DNA of 29,197 nt from Nitrosopolaris sp035691865 (GTDB lineage Archaea; Thermoproteota; Nitrososphaeria; Nitrososphaerales; Nitrososphaeraceae). The position numbers and the translations under genes were made by a program. The notes beneath the pieces were generated by a model. That model worked only from the letters and a program-made list of their open reading frames with translations, made no database searches and had not been told where the DNA came from. The stretch is from assembly GCA_035691865.1 (NCBI GenBank), contig DASSIM010000143.1, positions 1-29,197 on the forward strand, given 5' to 3'. This document shows, in pieces, positions 7,991 to 16,850 of this stretch; within the stretch, counting starts at the first letter, position 1, and each line of letters opens with the position of its first letter.

Positions 7991-8836
7991 ATGATCCTCA
8001 GAGTTTTTGCTTCTAGACTCGAAGATCATGAATCTCTTACAAGGCATCAATTGGCCGCCTACTCAAAATTACATGGGGACATAGTTGATTATCGGCTAAA
8101 AGGCCTACACGAGATGAATTTAGTTCGCAAAAATAATAAAGGTTTTACTATCCTCAATGCCGGACTTGATACTTTCGCATTGAAGACCCTTGCTGAAAAA
8201 AACATTATAAGTGGTATCGGAAAACCTATTGGTGTCGGCAAAGAATCGGACGTGCACGAAGCCATAACGGATCGCCAAGAGGAACGAGCCGTAAAATTCT
8301 TTAGAATCGGCAGAATCAGCTTCAGGGAAACAACCAAGAAGAGGTCTTTTGTATCGAAGGAACACGACAATTTACATCACTGGTTACTAGTAAATATTAG
8401 TGCAGCCAAAAAAGAAGTAGAAATCCTTCAGCGTCTAAGAAATACTGGTATTAGGATTCCTCTGCCATTGAGCCGGGCAATGCACTCCATTGCCTTGGAT
8501 CGGATAAATGGGGTTAGACTTGTGAGTGTGAAAAACCTTGAACAGCCAAAAGTAGTGTTGCGAAACATTTTGTTGAGTATAAGAATTGCTTACAAGAATC
8601 ATATCATACATTCTGATTTAAGCGAGTACAACGTTTTAGTTGGAGAAACCTCATGCGATACGTGGCTTATAGACTGGCCTCAAGCAGTCGCTACGAACCA
8701 TCCCAACGCTCAGTATTTGATAAAAAGGGATGTATTCAATATCGTACGATTCTTTAATCGCAAATTTGCAGTAGGTAAGAATCTTAATGACGCCTTGAAG
8801 GATGTTCTAACGGCTCGAAATTTTTCTACTTGGTAA
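7991..8836 (+). CDS. rio2: Rio2-type atypical protein kinase
   Basis: Rio2 kinases/ATPases act in maturation of the small ribosomal subunit. Residues 1-75 form the Rio2 winged-helix domain (LTRHQLAAYSKLHGDIVDYR). The kinase domain follows, with P-loop GVGKESDV (81-88), the ATP-binding Lys102 in AVKFFR, the catalytic loop HSDLSEYN (Asp209, Asn214) and the metal-binding Asp228 in LIDWPQAV. RDVFNIVRFF is the usual Rio2 C-terminal helix. The 281-aa length is normal for archaeal Rio2. The ATG has GGGAGG about 5 nt upstream, one of the best Shine-Dalgarno matches in the window. Its last 11 bp overlap the end of metK on the other strand. Confidence 0.93.
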   Translation: MILRVFASRLEDHESLTRHQLAAYSKLHGDIVDYRLKGLHEMNLVRKNNKGFTILNAGLDTFALKTLAEKNIISGIGKPIGVGKESDVHEAITDRQEERAVKFFRIGRISFRETTKKRSFVSKEHDNLHHWLLVNISAAKKEVEILQRLRNTGIRIPLPLSRAMHSIALDRINGVRLVSVKNLEQPKVVLRNILLSIRIAYKNHIIHSDLSEYNVLVGETSCDTWLIDWPQAVATNHPNAQYLIKRDVFNIVRFFNRKFAVGKNLNDALKDVLTARNFSTW

Positions 8837-9971
8837 GCAGGGGGACCTTATCTGTAATTTCCCAAGTAAATCCCGGTTCATCCCTACCAAAATGACCATA
8901 TGCGGCGGTTTTCCTATAAATCGGCCTTTTGAGATCTAGCTTCTTGATTATTCCAGCTGGCCTCATATCAAAACTTTTTTTCACACGCTTTTCGATTTCA
9001 TCCTCAGCGATCTTAGCTGTGCCAAATGTGTCAATCATTACGGAGACCGGTTCAGCAACACCTATTGCGTAAGCGATTTGAACCTCACACTTATCCGCCA
9101 AGCCTGCTCCAACAACATTTTTTGCGACATATCTCGCCATATAACACGCTGATCTATCCACCTTAGATGGATCTTTCCCTGAAAACGCGCCACCCCCGTG
9201 CCTGCCCATTCCACCATAAGTGTCAGCAATGACTTTTCTGCCCGTCAGTCCAGTATCGCCTTGAGGGCCACCAATTACGAATCTACCGGTAGGGTTGACG
9301 AGGTATTTTGTTCTGGCATCAACCCAATCACCGCAAACTGGTTTTATCACACTGTTAATAATTTCCTCTTGCAACTGTTGTAGATGAATATCTGGTGAAT
9401 GTTGAGTTGAGACCACAACTGTATCTATCCTTATGGGCTTGCAATCTTCATACTCCACCGAAACCTGTGATTTCCCGTCAGGCCTAACCCAGTCCAATTC
9501 TTTGTTTTTTCGGACTTGTGACAATTTAAGGGATAATTTATTCGCCATCGATATAGGCAAAGGCATTAGCTCTCTAGTCTCGTTTGAAGCATAACCAAAC
9601 ATCAAACCTTGATCTCCAGCCCCCTGCTCTTTGTTGTAGCCTGGAGTGATCCCCATCGAGATATCCGGACTCTGCTCATGAATCGATACAAGGACTGAGC
9701 AAGCTTCCGAATCAAATCCGTATTCTGTTTTATCATATCCAATTTCCTTTATTGTCCTCCGGATAGTGCGTTGCAGATCGAATCTTCCAGAAGAGGTTAC
9801 TTCACCAGCGACAAATACAATTCCAGTAGTGGTCATAGCCTCGATGGCTACTCTGGAGTCAGGATCTTGTTTTATGAATTCATCTAAAAGCGAATCTGAG
9901 ATCTGATCACATAATTTGTCCGGATGCCCCTCCGTTACGCTTTCAGATGTGAAAATTGATCGTCGTACCAT
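8826..9971 (-). CDS. metK: S-adenosylmethionine synthetase, bacterial/eukaryotic type
   Basis: MetK condenses ATP and methionine to S-adenosylmethionine, the methyl donor for corrin-ring methylations and many other reactions. At 381 aa it has all three MetK domains. The N-terminal one has FTSESVTEGHPDKLCDQISD, the central one GAGDQGLMFGYA, and the C-terminal one GGPQGDTGLTGRKVIADTYG and GGGAFSGKDPSKVDRSA. This is the classical MetK fold (PF00438/02772/02773), not the divergent MAT family (PF01941) typical of many archaea. The ATG start aligns with the family. A TATAAAAG element lies 17 nt upstream, with TTTAGG before it. The gene converges on rio2 and overlaps its stop. Confidence 0.95.
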   Translation of the reverse strand: MVRRSIFTSESVTEGHPDKLCDQISDSLLDEFIKQDPDSRVAIEAMTTTGIVFVAGEVTSSGRFDLQRTIRRTIKEIGYDKTEYGFDSEACSVLVSIHEQSPDISMGITPGYNKEQGAGDQGLMFGYASNETRELMPLPISMANKLSLKLSQVRKNKELDWVRPDGKSQVSVEYEDCKPIRIDTVVVSTQHSPDIHLQQLQEEIINSVIKPVCGDWVDARTKYLVNPTGRFVIGGPQGDTGLTGRKVIADTYGGMGRHGGGAFSGKDPSKVDRSACYMARYVAKNVVGAGLADKCEVQIAYAIGVAEPVSVMIDTFGTAKIAEDEIEKRVKKSFDMRPAGIIKKLDLKRPIYRKTAAYGHFGRDEPGFTWEITDKVPLLTK

Positions 9972-10025
9972 ACGAATCTGCTTTTATACCTAAAGGTCTA
10001 TGAAGATCATCAAACTTGTATCTCG

Positions 10026-10283
10026 TCAGAATTCTTTCTCAAGCTTTATGAAGAGGACATTATTTCCCCTAATTACAACCTTGCCGTAGTTTGCCAAAAC
10101 GTCAGCTCCATCGAATTCTTCTGCATTTACCAGAATCAGATTCATGTAAGAATCAACGTTGCTCATCCTGCCGCGATATTCGATCTCGCTCTTCAATCTC
10201 ACGGCAACCTTTCGATTTACTGCACGCTGCAAAGTAGATAAAGGTCTTTTTGGTTGCTGGGATGATGATGACGACAAATCCAA
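10026..10283 (-). CDS. LSm (Sm-like archaeal) RNA-binding protein
   Basis: The 85-aa protein carries the Sm fold: Sm1 motif VRLKSEIEYRGRMSNVDSYM then NLILVNAEE (about residues 28-57) and Sm2 motif GKVVIRGNNVLFIKL (about 65-80). Archaeal LSm proteins form heptameric rings that bind U-rich RNA and take part in RNA processing. About 20 N-terminal residues are Ser/Gln-rich and outside the fold. The start is TTG at 10283. It is divergent from the RecA-family gene, sharing a 100-bp intergenic region with an AATAAAAAGG element that may serve as a TATA box. Confidence 0.92.
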   Translation of the reverse strand: MDLSSSSSQQPKRPLSTLQRAVNRKVAVRLKSEIEYRGRMSNVDSYMNLILVNAEEFDGADVLANYGKVVIRGNNVLFIKLEKEF

Positions 10284-10383
10284 CTAATCACTTTGGAAGT
10301 GAGAGCACCATATCTACAATAAAAAGGTTCCCCTGTTCTGACGAAACTGCCAAATCAGCTAATTTTACTAGTACTTTCAAGAA

Positions 10384-11130
10384 ATGATGCCACATGTTTT
10401 ACCGACTGGATGTGAGGCAATTGATAACCTTCTTGGAGGTGGGATTCATTTTGGGATGGTTACAGACATTTTCGGCGAAAGTGGTACCGGAAAGTCACAA
10501 TTGTGTTTTACCATTTGTGCAAGAAGTGCAGGATATCTTGGATGTGGTCACCAAGTAAGCGTCGTCTTTATTGATACAGGAGGAACTTTTCGGCCCGAAA
10601 GAATAACTGAGATCGCTGAATTGTCAAAGATCAAGACCGATATCCTTGACAAAATTCTGATCGTAAGACCTTTATCAACTACTGATCAGATAGGCTCAAT
10701 TAAAAGACTCTCCGAAATCAATCCACGTCTGTTAGTAATAGATGGTGTTGCCTCATTATTCACGACCGACTTTACAGGCGCAGCAAGGCATCTAGCTCTA
10801 ATGAAACATCTTCACGAGTTGTCAATGGCGGCTATCAATCTTCGCTGCGCCGTTGTAATGACAAATATGGTCCGTACTGTGATTGCTGCAGGAAATCAAG
10901 TGAAGAGTTCCGTAATGATGACAGAAAATCCCAATTGGTCAAAGACGCGACAATTTGATCAACAACAAGAGCTCATGGGAACTTCTGTTTCGATTTATTC
11001 GCACATGAAACTAATGCTAAAGGGTGCAAATATGGAAAAATCTATCTTCAAGGCTGTCCTGTTACAGCCTTTGAGAAACCATGAGGCATTCTACACGCTT
11101 ACAGCAAATGGAGTTGTCGACCTTCCTTAG
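10384..11130 (+). CDS. RadA/RadB-like RecA-family ATPase lacking the catalytic glutamate
   Basis: This is a 248-aa single-domain RecA-family protein. The opening LPTGCEAIDNLLGGGI is typical of RadA/RadB. Walker A is GESGTGKS (31-38) and Walker B RLLVIDGVASLF (about 113-124). The N-terminal helix-hairpin-helix domain of RadA is absent, as in RadB. In VFIDTGGTFRPERI (61-74) the residue after IDT is Gly66, whereas RadA-type recombinases have Glu (IDTEGTFRPERI), the residue that activates water for ATP hydrolysis. The TNMV stretch and a Q-rich loop follow in the region of the DNA-binding loops. It is probably a recombination mediator or regulatory paralogue, not the main recombinase. ATG start; divergent from the LSm gene. 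Confidence 0.85.
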   Translation: MMPHVLPTGCEAIDNLLGGGIHFGMVTDIFGESGTGKSQLCFTICARSAGYLGCGHQVSVVFIDTGGTFRPERITEIAELSKIKTDILDKILIVRPLSTTDQIGSIKRLSEINPRLLVIDGVASLFTTDFTGAARHLALMKHLHELSMAAINLRCAVVMTNMVRTVIAAGNQVKSSVMMTENPNWSKTRQFDQQQELMGTSVSIYSHMKLMLKGANMEKSIFKAVLLQPLRNHEAFYTLTANGVVDLP

Positions 11131-12308
11131 CATTCAGTTAATTGTATGGATATTTCATATATTTATTACAGTAGACCAAAGAATTCCATATAGATATTAT
11201 GGAATTATTCCTTACCCATAGAAACGTATATCATTTATGCTCATTATTATGAGATCTACAATACCTGTTTTCAGGTGTGATAATTACATGTAGTTGGATA
11301 CATGGATTGAGTCAGACCGTAGCATTATTGACAGAGCCAATCCTCCTATCGTGCAACACACAACACAAAAATGTCTTACATGATACGGAGGTTCCCTGTC
11401 CTTTGGCTGATATGTGTTGGTTAATGTTTCTTTACTGATATTCCCTATTTTTACTTTTCTATTTGGTCATTTCTTAGTTTTCTACCTATATTCCTGTAAG
11501 TTTTCTACAATCTGACTGAAAATCATAGTATTCTTATTTCTTTGCGATTTTTGGCGTCCTAGACAATGCTCTGCTTAAGCCCTCGCTAAGTCAGGTTGCC
11601 CTTTAATCATTTATTTTAGCAAGCGTCAATCATAATGCCAATTTTAGCTGAGATTTCACCCAGTCTTAATTGCTAGTAAAATTTTCTGGAGAGAGTACGT
11701 GCCTAAATCGCTTTTGAATGGCCGTACGCTACTTCCGTCATTGTCCAACCTTATCCGCTAAGTTTGGATTTCACTTCATTAATCATACTTGTTATAACAT
11801 TCGGCCACGTATAACGATACCGACATTCTTCTATATTCCATAGAGGTTCTTGATAATCCATTTAGCTTATAAGAACTGAAGGAATTATTGACGATAATTA
11901 TCCTTACAGATGTCTGGCTCATTTTCGGATGCGGATTCTTCATATAGATCGCAATTGATACTACAGAATATAAGATCTGTGAGATTTAGTTTAGTCCCCT
12001 GGCAGGTAGCTGATAAACCCCATAATCGCGCTAATCTCTATTGTGGCAGCCTCCGATTATGTCTGTTCATCTCCGGTTGTTTGTTCTCTCGATATGTATT
12101 GACCACTCAGAAACTCGAGAACATGTACATTTTAAGGCAGATTTGAGCTTCCACAATTTCTGTTTCTAGAAATGCGAATTTAACAGCATTTACTACGAAC
12201 TTTTGTAGATATATTCGCACAAATAGAATCGGTAACAGAGTGACTTGTCAGATTGACTATTCTAGATATCGATGATTAAGGACCCCAGGTGGGCAGAAAG
12301 ATTACCAG
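11131..12308. other. Long gene-poor stretch
   Basis: About 1.2 kb without a convincing gene on either strand. It contains an AT-rich perfect hairpin near its left end (11182-11206). A 78-aa ORF at 11910-12146 has no recognisable features and I do not support it. No tRNA or known structured RNA was recognised. Confidence 0.5.
11182..11206. repeat. Perfect 9-bp inverted repeat (AT-rich hairpin)
   Basis: AATTCCATA and TATGGAATT flank a 7-nt loop. The hairpin lies about 50 nt after the stop of the RecA-family gene. It could act as a 3' RNA structure or a protein-binding palindrome; it lacks the T-run of a bacterial terminator. Confidence 0.5.
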
Positions 12309-12544
12309 GTGGATGATCACTCGGTGTTTCAAATTTTGAAAAACTCCACTCACGCTGCTATTTTTACCAGAGATGATGACAAGCTAATAATCCTGGCGAG
12401 GGGCATCAGTAAGGATGACAAGAAAAAAAGAAAACGATCGACGAGGTAGAGAGAAGGATTAATATTAGTTATTCTCAGAAAGTAGCTTACGTCAATTTCT
12501 GTAGAGTGTGCGAATATTCTGCTCGAAGCTGCTTGCTACTATAA
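12309..12544 (+). pseudogene. Possible frame-broken small gene, unknown
   Basis: Two reading frames look coding and join at an A7 run (about 12423-12429). The upstream frame reads VDDHSVFQILKNSTHAAIF then TRDDDKLIILARGISKDDK, and is open before the GTG as well (back to about 12272). The -1 frame continues TIDEVERRINISYSQKVAYV then NFCRVCEYSARSC and stops at 12544. The charged composition and the CxxC pair look protein-like, but nothing is recognised. It could be a decayed gene, a sequencing indel or chance. Confidence 0.3.
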
Positions 12545-12673
12545 GAGGAATTGTCAAATGCTCTTGCACCTCGACTAATTGGCCGGCAGCTCTTTGTGAT
12601 AATACTTTCATTTGCATTTCTAATGACAGATTGGCTCGATATCAAAGAGGTAATTCAACAAACAAAGCCTGAC

Positions 12674-13117
12674 TCATGTTTTTGAAAGGCCGCCTCTCTC
12701 ACCTATGGTAACAAATTTTTCATTTAGCTTCTCTCTGAGGATGTCAAGCCTCGCCACGACTCCAATTAATTTATTCTCGTCGTCTATGACTGGTACAAGC
12801 ACGATAACCTTTTGAAGCATGATATCAATTATCTCGTCTATCTCAGTGTCCTGCTTTACCACAGCCGGGTTTCTGGTCATTATATCCGTAGCATGAAGAC
12901 TATCGAGGTTCTTGCCTTGCCTTACAGCTCGCAGGATATCGGCCGCAGTGACTATTCCTGTAACCTTCATACCGTTGTCAATAACAGGAACGCCGTTAAA
13001 TTCTCCAATAAGAAGCCTAGTACTTATTTCTGTACCCGTAGTGCTCTCCCTGGCAGCTACGACATTAGTCGTCATTAAATCAGAAGCTTTCGTTATTCGG
13101 GTGTCACCCTCTCTCAT
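12674..13117 (-). CDS. Tandem CBS-domain protein
   Basis: A 147-aa CBS pair: the first domain runs from ASDLMTTNVVAARES to GIVTAADILRAV, the second from ATDIMTRNPAVVKQD to GVVARLDILRE. It has no fused effector domain. It differs clearly from the CBS protein at 2533-3000 and is not a recent duplicate. It lies 113 bp downstream of moaA on the same strand, so it may be the last gene of a MOSC-moaA-CBS unit or have its own promoter. Ligand and partner are unknown; CBS pairs usually sense adenine nucleotides. The start is ATG. Confidence 0.88.
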   Translation of the reverse strand: MREGDTRITKASDLMTTNVVAARESTTGTEISTRLLIGEFNGVPVIDNGMKVTGIVTAADILRAVRQGKNLDSLHATDIMTRNPAVVKQDTEIDEIIDIMLQKVIVLVPVIDDENKLIGVVARLDILREKLNEKFVTIGERGGLSKT

Positions 13118-13230
13118 CAGCGCCTACAGCTGTATTAAATGTATCATCTCTCTGGCATTTGTTAGATATCCCCTATAAGGTATCAGATAACGCATGTCGA
13201 AAATTTCCTCCAGCTACAGTAAACAATTTG

Positions 13231-14238
13231 TCAGCCGCCTATTCTATGCATAAGATTTAGGTTTGGCTTGAGCGATTTTGTCCGAATGATTTTTATTATT
13301 CCTTCGGGTTTTTTCTTTACACTTTCAAGAATATATTCTGTGATCTCCTTATCTGATTTTTTACCTCGTAACATATTTCTAAGGTCATAACCAGGATTTT
13401 CATAAAGACACGTCATTAATCTGCCATCAGAACTTATCCTTAATCTGTCACAATTGCCACAGAATGGTTCTGATATTGAAGGAATAAATCCTAAAGTACC
13501 AATTCCATCATTGAAAGAATAAAGCATTGCAGGTTCAGAATTATTAGTATTACCTACCGGCACAAGCTTTCCTACATCTTTGTTTATTCTATTAATGGTT
13601 TCGTTCTTAGTAACTACAAGATTTGGTTCCCATATACCTGATCCATCTAACGGCATGAACTCAATGAACCGCACAGTATAGCCCGTAAATCTGGCAAATT
13701 GAGCAAAATCCACAATTTCATCATCGTTCCAGCCTCTCATAATGACGGTGTTAATTTTTATTTTCAATCCAGCGTCATCTGCTGCTCGGATGGCATTCTT
13801 AACCTTGGTGAGTCCGCGTATACCAGTAATAGCCTTGAACCTTTCTTCGTTGAAGGTATCCAAACTGAAATTTATGCTCGACAATCCTGCATCTCTAAGC
13901 TGCATCACCTTATCTTTCAATAACAATCCATTTGTCGTCATACTGATAGACTTAATCTCATCGATATTGGACAATGGCTTAATAAGATCTTCTACTTTGG
14001 GTCTAACAAGAGGTTCACCTCCTGTTACCCTTACCTTCTCGATACCTAGCTTAGCTAGTATAGTAACAAGTTTGACGATTTCATGATAACTTAAAATTTT
14101 ATATTGATCAAACCATTCGGTATTGCCGTTTGGCATACAATAGATGCACCGCATGTTGCATCTGTCTGTTATTGAGATCCTTAGCTTTCTTCCAATCCGA
14201 CCGAAACTATCAACCAATTTACTTTGCAATTGAACCAT
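13231..14238 (-). CDS. moaA: GTP 3',8-cyclase (molybdenum cofactor synthesis)
   Basis: MoaA is a radical SAM enzyme that converts GTP to 3',8-cyclo-7,8-dihydro-GTP, the first step of molybdopterin synthesis. The radical SAM cluster motif is CNMRCIYC (Cys27, Cys31, Cys34). GGEPLVRP and TTNGLLL follow. The second, C-terminal 4Fe-4S site has Cys260, Cys263 and Cys277 with the expected CX2CX13C spacing. The chain ends in Gly-Gly, the C-terminal tail required in this family. At 335 aa it is full length. Its start region overlaps the end of the MOSC gene by 20 bp, pointing to co-transcription. The start codon could be shifted a few residues without changing the call. Confidence 0.96.
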   Translation of the reverse strand: MVQLQSKLVDSFGRIGRKLRISITDRCNMRCIYCMPNGNTEWFDQYKILSYHEIVKLVTILAKLGIEKVRVTGGEPLVRPKVEDLIKPLSNIDEIKSISMTTNGLLLKDKVMQLRDAGLSSINFSLDTFNEERFKAITGIRGLTKVKNAIRAADDAGLKIKINTVIMRGWNDDEIVDFAQFARFTGYTVRFIEFMPLDGSGIWEPNLVVTKNETINRINKDVGKLVPVGNTNNSEPAMLYSFNDGIGTLGFIPSISEPFCGNCDRLRISSDGRLMTCLYENPGYDLRNMLRGKKSDKEITEYILESVKKKPEGIIKIIRTKSLKPNLNLMHRIGG

Positions 14239-14908
14239 TAACTCCTGTAGATCTGTCTATTTCAGAAATTCGTTCAAGGAAATGGAATTTCCATCCTGCA
14301 GGTAAGTCTTTAATTCTAGTTGCTCGTTGCATCATCTCGATATTCTTTTTGTCCTTCGCAAACAAATGAACTATATCGTTGACTGTGATATTGTTCTTGT
14401 TCCTTTTGATAAGATGTATTGAATCACCAGCCCCAACTTTTCCCTCTTGCAGTACTCTAAAATAAATTCCAGGGCGACCGCTATCTAGAAACTGTCTGAC
14501 AATATCCAGTCGTCCAAATTTAACCCCAAGTTTGTAACAGGGCATGCGAGGTTGCGTCGCCACTAGTTTAGCAGAACCTATTTGGAACCTGTCTCCGATA
14601 TTAACAGCATCTTCCATCAATCCCTCCGTCGTGAGATTTTCTCCGAACATCCCACAAGCCATTCGGGTGTCAGGCAATTGCCGTTGCCAGAACTCATAAT
14701 GCTCTACAGGGTATGAGTAGACAGCCTTGTCTATTCCGCCATGTACGGTCAAATCTGCCTGTGCATCACCATCTAGGTTAACTTTGTGAAGATTGATCCG
14801 TCCTTGTACTGGTTCTTTGAAAATTCCAGTTATGACAACTTGGCCATTGAAGAGGACCTCACGTGGGAGAGACACGTTCACAGAAAGTACCTTCATTGAT
14901 GTCTGCAA
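14219..14908 (-). CDS. MOSC-domain protein (YiiM-like)
   Basis: A 229-aa MOSC protein. The core shows DLTVHGGIDKAVYSYPVEHY, GMFGENLTTEG, and QPRMPCYKLGVKF, where the Cys is the residue thought to bind molybdenum or sulfur. The C-terminal part (IVHLFAKDKKN onward) fits the three-helix extension of the YiiM type. Such proteins bind molybdenum cofactor and in bacteria reduce N-hydroxylated purines; activity here is inferred from family only. It overlaps the start of moaA, which supports a link to molybdenum cofactor. Two start options (Met1 and Met5) differ by four residues. Confidence 0.9.
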   Translation of the reverse strand: MQTSMKVLSVNVSLPREVLFNGQVVITGIFKEPVQGRINLHKVNLDGDAQADLTVHGGIDKAVYSYPVEHYEFWQRQLPDTRMACGMFGENLTTEGLMEDAVNIGDRFQIGSAKLVATQPRMPCYKLGVKFGRLDIVRQFLDSGRPGIYFRVLQEGKVGAGDSIHLIKRNKNNITVNDIVHLFAKDKKNIEMMQRATRIKDLPAGWKFHFLERISEIDRSTGVNGSIAK

Positions 14909-15280
14909 TTATACTAACTCTAAGCAGTATATATTCAAGTCGAATACGGTAAATTTGGGAGAAGGAACACTTATCATTCTGACCAGATTCATGAATTGAA
15001 TATCCTAATTTGGGGTTTTCGTATGCCTTTCTTTCCAGTAGCAAAATAGTTATTCCTTGTGCTGTAGGCAAACCAGGATCTCCTCAATCTCAACGCTTCG
15101 TAAGTATCAATGGATCATTCTAAATCTTCCATTGTTTCGAGTTGTTGACGACAATATGTAGACGGTATTTGAGAACTTTAGCAATAAAGGTAAGTTTTAT
15201 CAAACACTAAGATTAAGAATAGCAGGCTTGGATTAGATAAATAATTGCCAGCGGGGCAACAATGGAGCAGAACTAGCGGA
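14909..15280. other. Intergenic region between MOSC gene and zinc-motif gene
   Basis: The divergent region should hold both promoters. On the plus strand TAGATAAATAAT (about 15234-15245) sits 40 nt before the ATG at 15281 and could be its TATA box, leaving a short leader. I see no gene in it. Confidence 0.45.
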
Positions 15281-15625
15281 ATGACAAATAACAATAAAAA
15301 CAATATACATCAACAAAATAATACTGCAAATAGAAGTTTTGATGATTTTGTATTCAATCCCAAAACTGCAATACTTGAACCAAAGTGTAAGCCAATTTGG
15401 AACAGTGATGGAGTAAACGATGATAATTCTGAATTAAAGGATTATGATACTATCTTAACATGTGATCTTTGTCGCAAGGCTGTTGGTTTCTTTAGTATTG
15501 CCGACGTGAGGCCATATATTGATTCCCCAATGTTTCTTTGCATAGATTGTCTCAGAAGATGTGATCGTTCTAACCTTAGTGACGAGGCACAGATATGGTT
15601 TGAAGATGAAAACGTTAGTAAGTGA
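15281..15625 (+). CDS. Small zinc-motif protein, unknown
   Basis: The N-terminal third (about 20 residues from MTNNNKNNIHQQNN) is Asn/Gln-rich and probably disordered. The C-terminal part has two CxxC knuckles, TCDLC and LCIDC, about 30 residues apart, with an extra Cys after the second, fitting a zinc ribbon. It ends with an acidic tail (WFEDENVSK). I chose ATG at 15281; a longer version from TTG at 15245 adds a stretch unlike the rest, and a TATA-like element overlaps that TTG. No membrane segment is seen. No relatives are recognised; a role in nucleic-acid or protein binding is only a guess from the zinc motif. Confidence 0.6.
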   Translation: MTNNNKNNIHQQNNTANRSFDDFVFNPKTAILEPKCKPIWNSDGVNDDNSELKDYDTILTCDLCRKAVGFFSIADVRPYIDSPMFLCIDCLRRCDRSNLSDEAQIWFEDENVSK

Positions 15626-15908
15626 ACCTTTTGGGCATTATAAACTCGGAATCTGTAGCGACAGAGAATGTGGCGCAGCTAAAATTGCTATAACGAAGAT
15701 CGATATAATTCTGCCCCCCCTTTTCCAAATAACACTTGCAGCAATTAGATCAAAGGGATTGAACGGAAGTGAAAAATGCAATCCACGAAGAAGCAAATTC
15801 GGTTGATAATGGATGATGAGTTCAAGCTGAAAAATCGTTGATTTGAGGTAAAAAAAATTGTATAGAATATTATTGTCAGTACCGGATCAATAGGTATAAC
15901 CTATCGAT

Positions 15909-16850
15909 CTACGGTGTAACTGTTACAGTCACGTAAGATGGGTTACTATCTGCGTTTCCATTATTCACTATCAACTGAAACGTCAAACTAGTCGTGTTTG
16001 TAACTAATGGTGCTGTAAATGTCGGTTTAGCCTTATTATCACTTGATAGTACGACGGCCGGACCCCCTGCTAATTGTAGCCAAGAAAAAGCAAGCGTATG
16101 GCCACTCGGGTCATAACTCTTAGATCCATCGAGCGTGACTTGAACATATGAATGTACGTCTTGGTTCGACCCAGCATTCGCGACTGGTGTCGTAGTTTGA
16201 CTTGTAGTAGAACCTCCGCTACTACTGGAGCCTTGTACGTTATTAATCGTTAAGGAATTTGAACTTCCTGAATTCGGAGGAGGACAATTGCTGGGATGTA
16301 CAACGACGGTGGAAGGAGCATTGGTGTGATGTACTGAAGTTGGGATATTGCAATTGCTGGGCTGTACCACTGCCGTGTTGGGAGCGTTGGGGGGATGTAT
16401 TATGTTAGGATTAGCACAATTGGTGGTGGCAGGATGTACCATGATGTTCTTGGGAGTATTGGTATGTACTGAACTAGGAACATTGCAATTGCTGGGCTGT
16501 ACTACTGCCGTGTTGGGAGCGTTCGCTGGATGTAACACAGTCGGACTTGCGCAATTAGCGGAAGGGAGGAGACCCGCAGAACCAATACAATTTATAGTTG
16601 GATTTGGTCCTGACCGAGGACCCCCACCGAAACTATTAGGTAGATTGCCTGATATGGGTCCGCCTCCTCCTATGCCACCAGCACCGCCCCCAAGTGAATG
16701 ACCGCCGCTCGGTAGAGCAAATACTTCAGATTTCCCAAGTATGCTTGGTAATAACAAGAATGTAAGAACCATTATCGCAATTATTTTTAAAGGCTGGAGA
16801 TTTCTTTCAGCAAACTCCCGCCCAAGCGGTGATATAAAAAATGATTTCAA
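15909..16850 (-). CDS. Secreted PKD-domain protein with tandem Cys/Asn/Pro repeats
   Basis: The 313-aa protein begins with a positively charged segment and a hydrophobic stretch (IIAIMVLTFLLLPSILG, about residues 24-40), a signal peptide or membrane anchor. A Gly-rich linker (50-85) follows. A repeat region (about 90-200) alternates PSNCN-type and ANAPNTAVVQPSNC-type units, at least three copies, two nearly identical in DNA. After a Ser/Thr-rich spacer the last 90 residues form a PKD-like beta-sandwich (VTLDGSKSYDPSGHTLAFSW, ending YVTVTVTP). PKD domains are common in archaeal surface proteins and mediate protein or carbohydrate contacts. It is probably exported and attached to the cell surface. 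The ATG start agrees with the signal sequence. Confidence 0.8.
   Translation of the reverse strand: MKSFFISPLGREFAERNLQPLKIIAIMVLTFLLLPSILGKSEVFALPSGGHSLGGGAGGIGGGGPISGNLPNSFGGGPRSGPNPTINCIGSAGLLPSANCASPTVLHPANAPNTAVVQPSNCNVPSSVHTNTPKNIMVHPATTNCANPNIIHPPNAPNTAVVQPSNCNIPTSVHHTNAPSTVVVHPSNCPPPNSGSSNSLTINNVQGSSSSGGSTTSQTTTPVANAGSNQDVHSYVQVTLDGSKSYDPSGHTLAFSWLQLAGGPAVVLSSDNKAKPTFTAPLVTNTTSLTFQLIVNNGNADSNPSYVTVTVTP
16348..16530. repeat. Tandem coding repeat inside the PKD-protein gene
   Basis: The segment TTGCAATTGCTGGGCTGTAC and the following CTGCCGTGTTGGGAGCG occur twice, near 16348 and 16486, with one base change between copies. They encode the PNTAVVQPSNCN units. The near-identity at DNA level points to recent duplication. 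Confidence 0.7.

Noticed and set aside
11910..12146. 78-aa plus-strand ORF
   Set aside because: No recognisable features and unusual composition; likely chance.
15561..15806. 81-aa ORF overlapping the zinc-motif gene
   Set aside because: It overlaps the better-supported gene in another frame and crosses a C7 run; no protein-like features.
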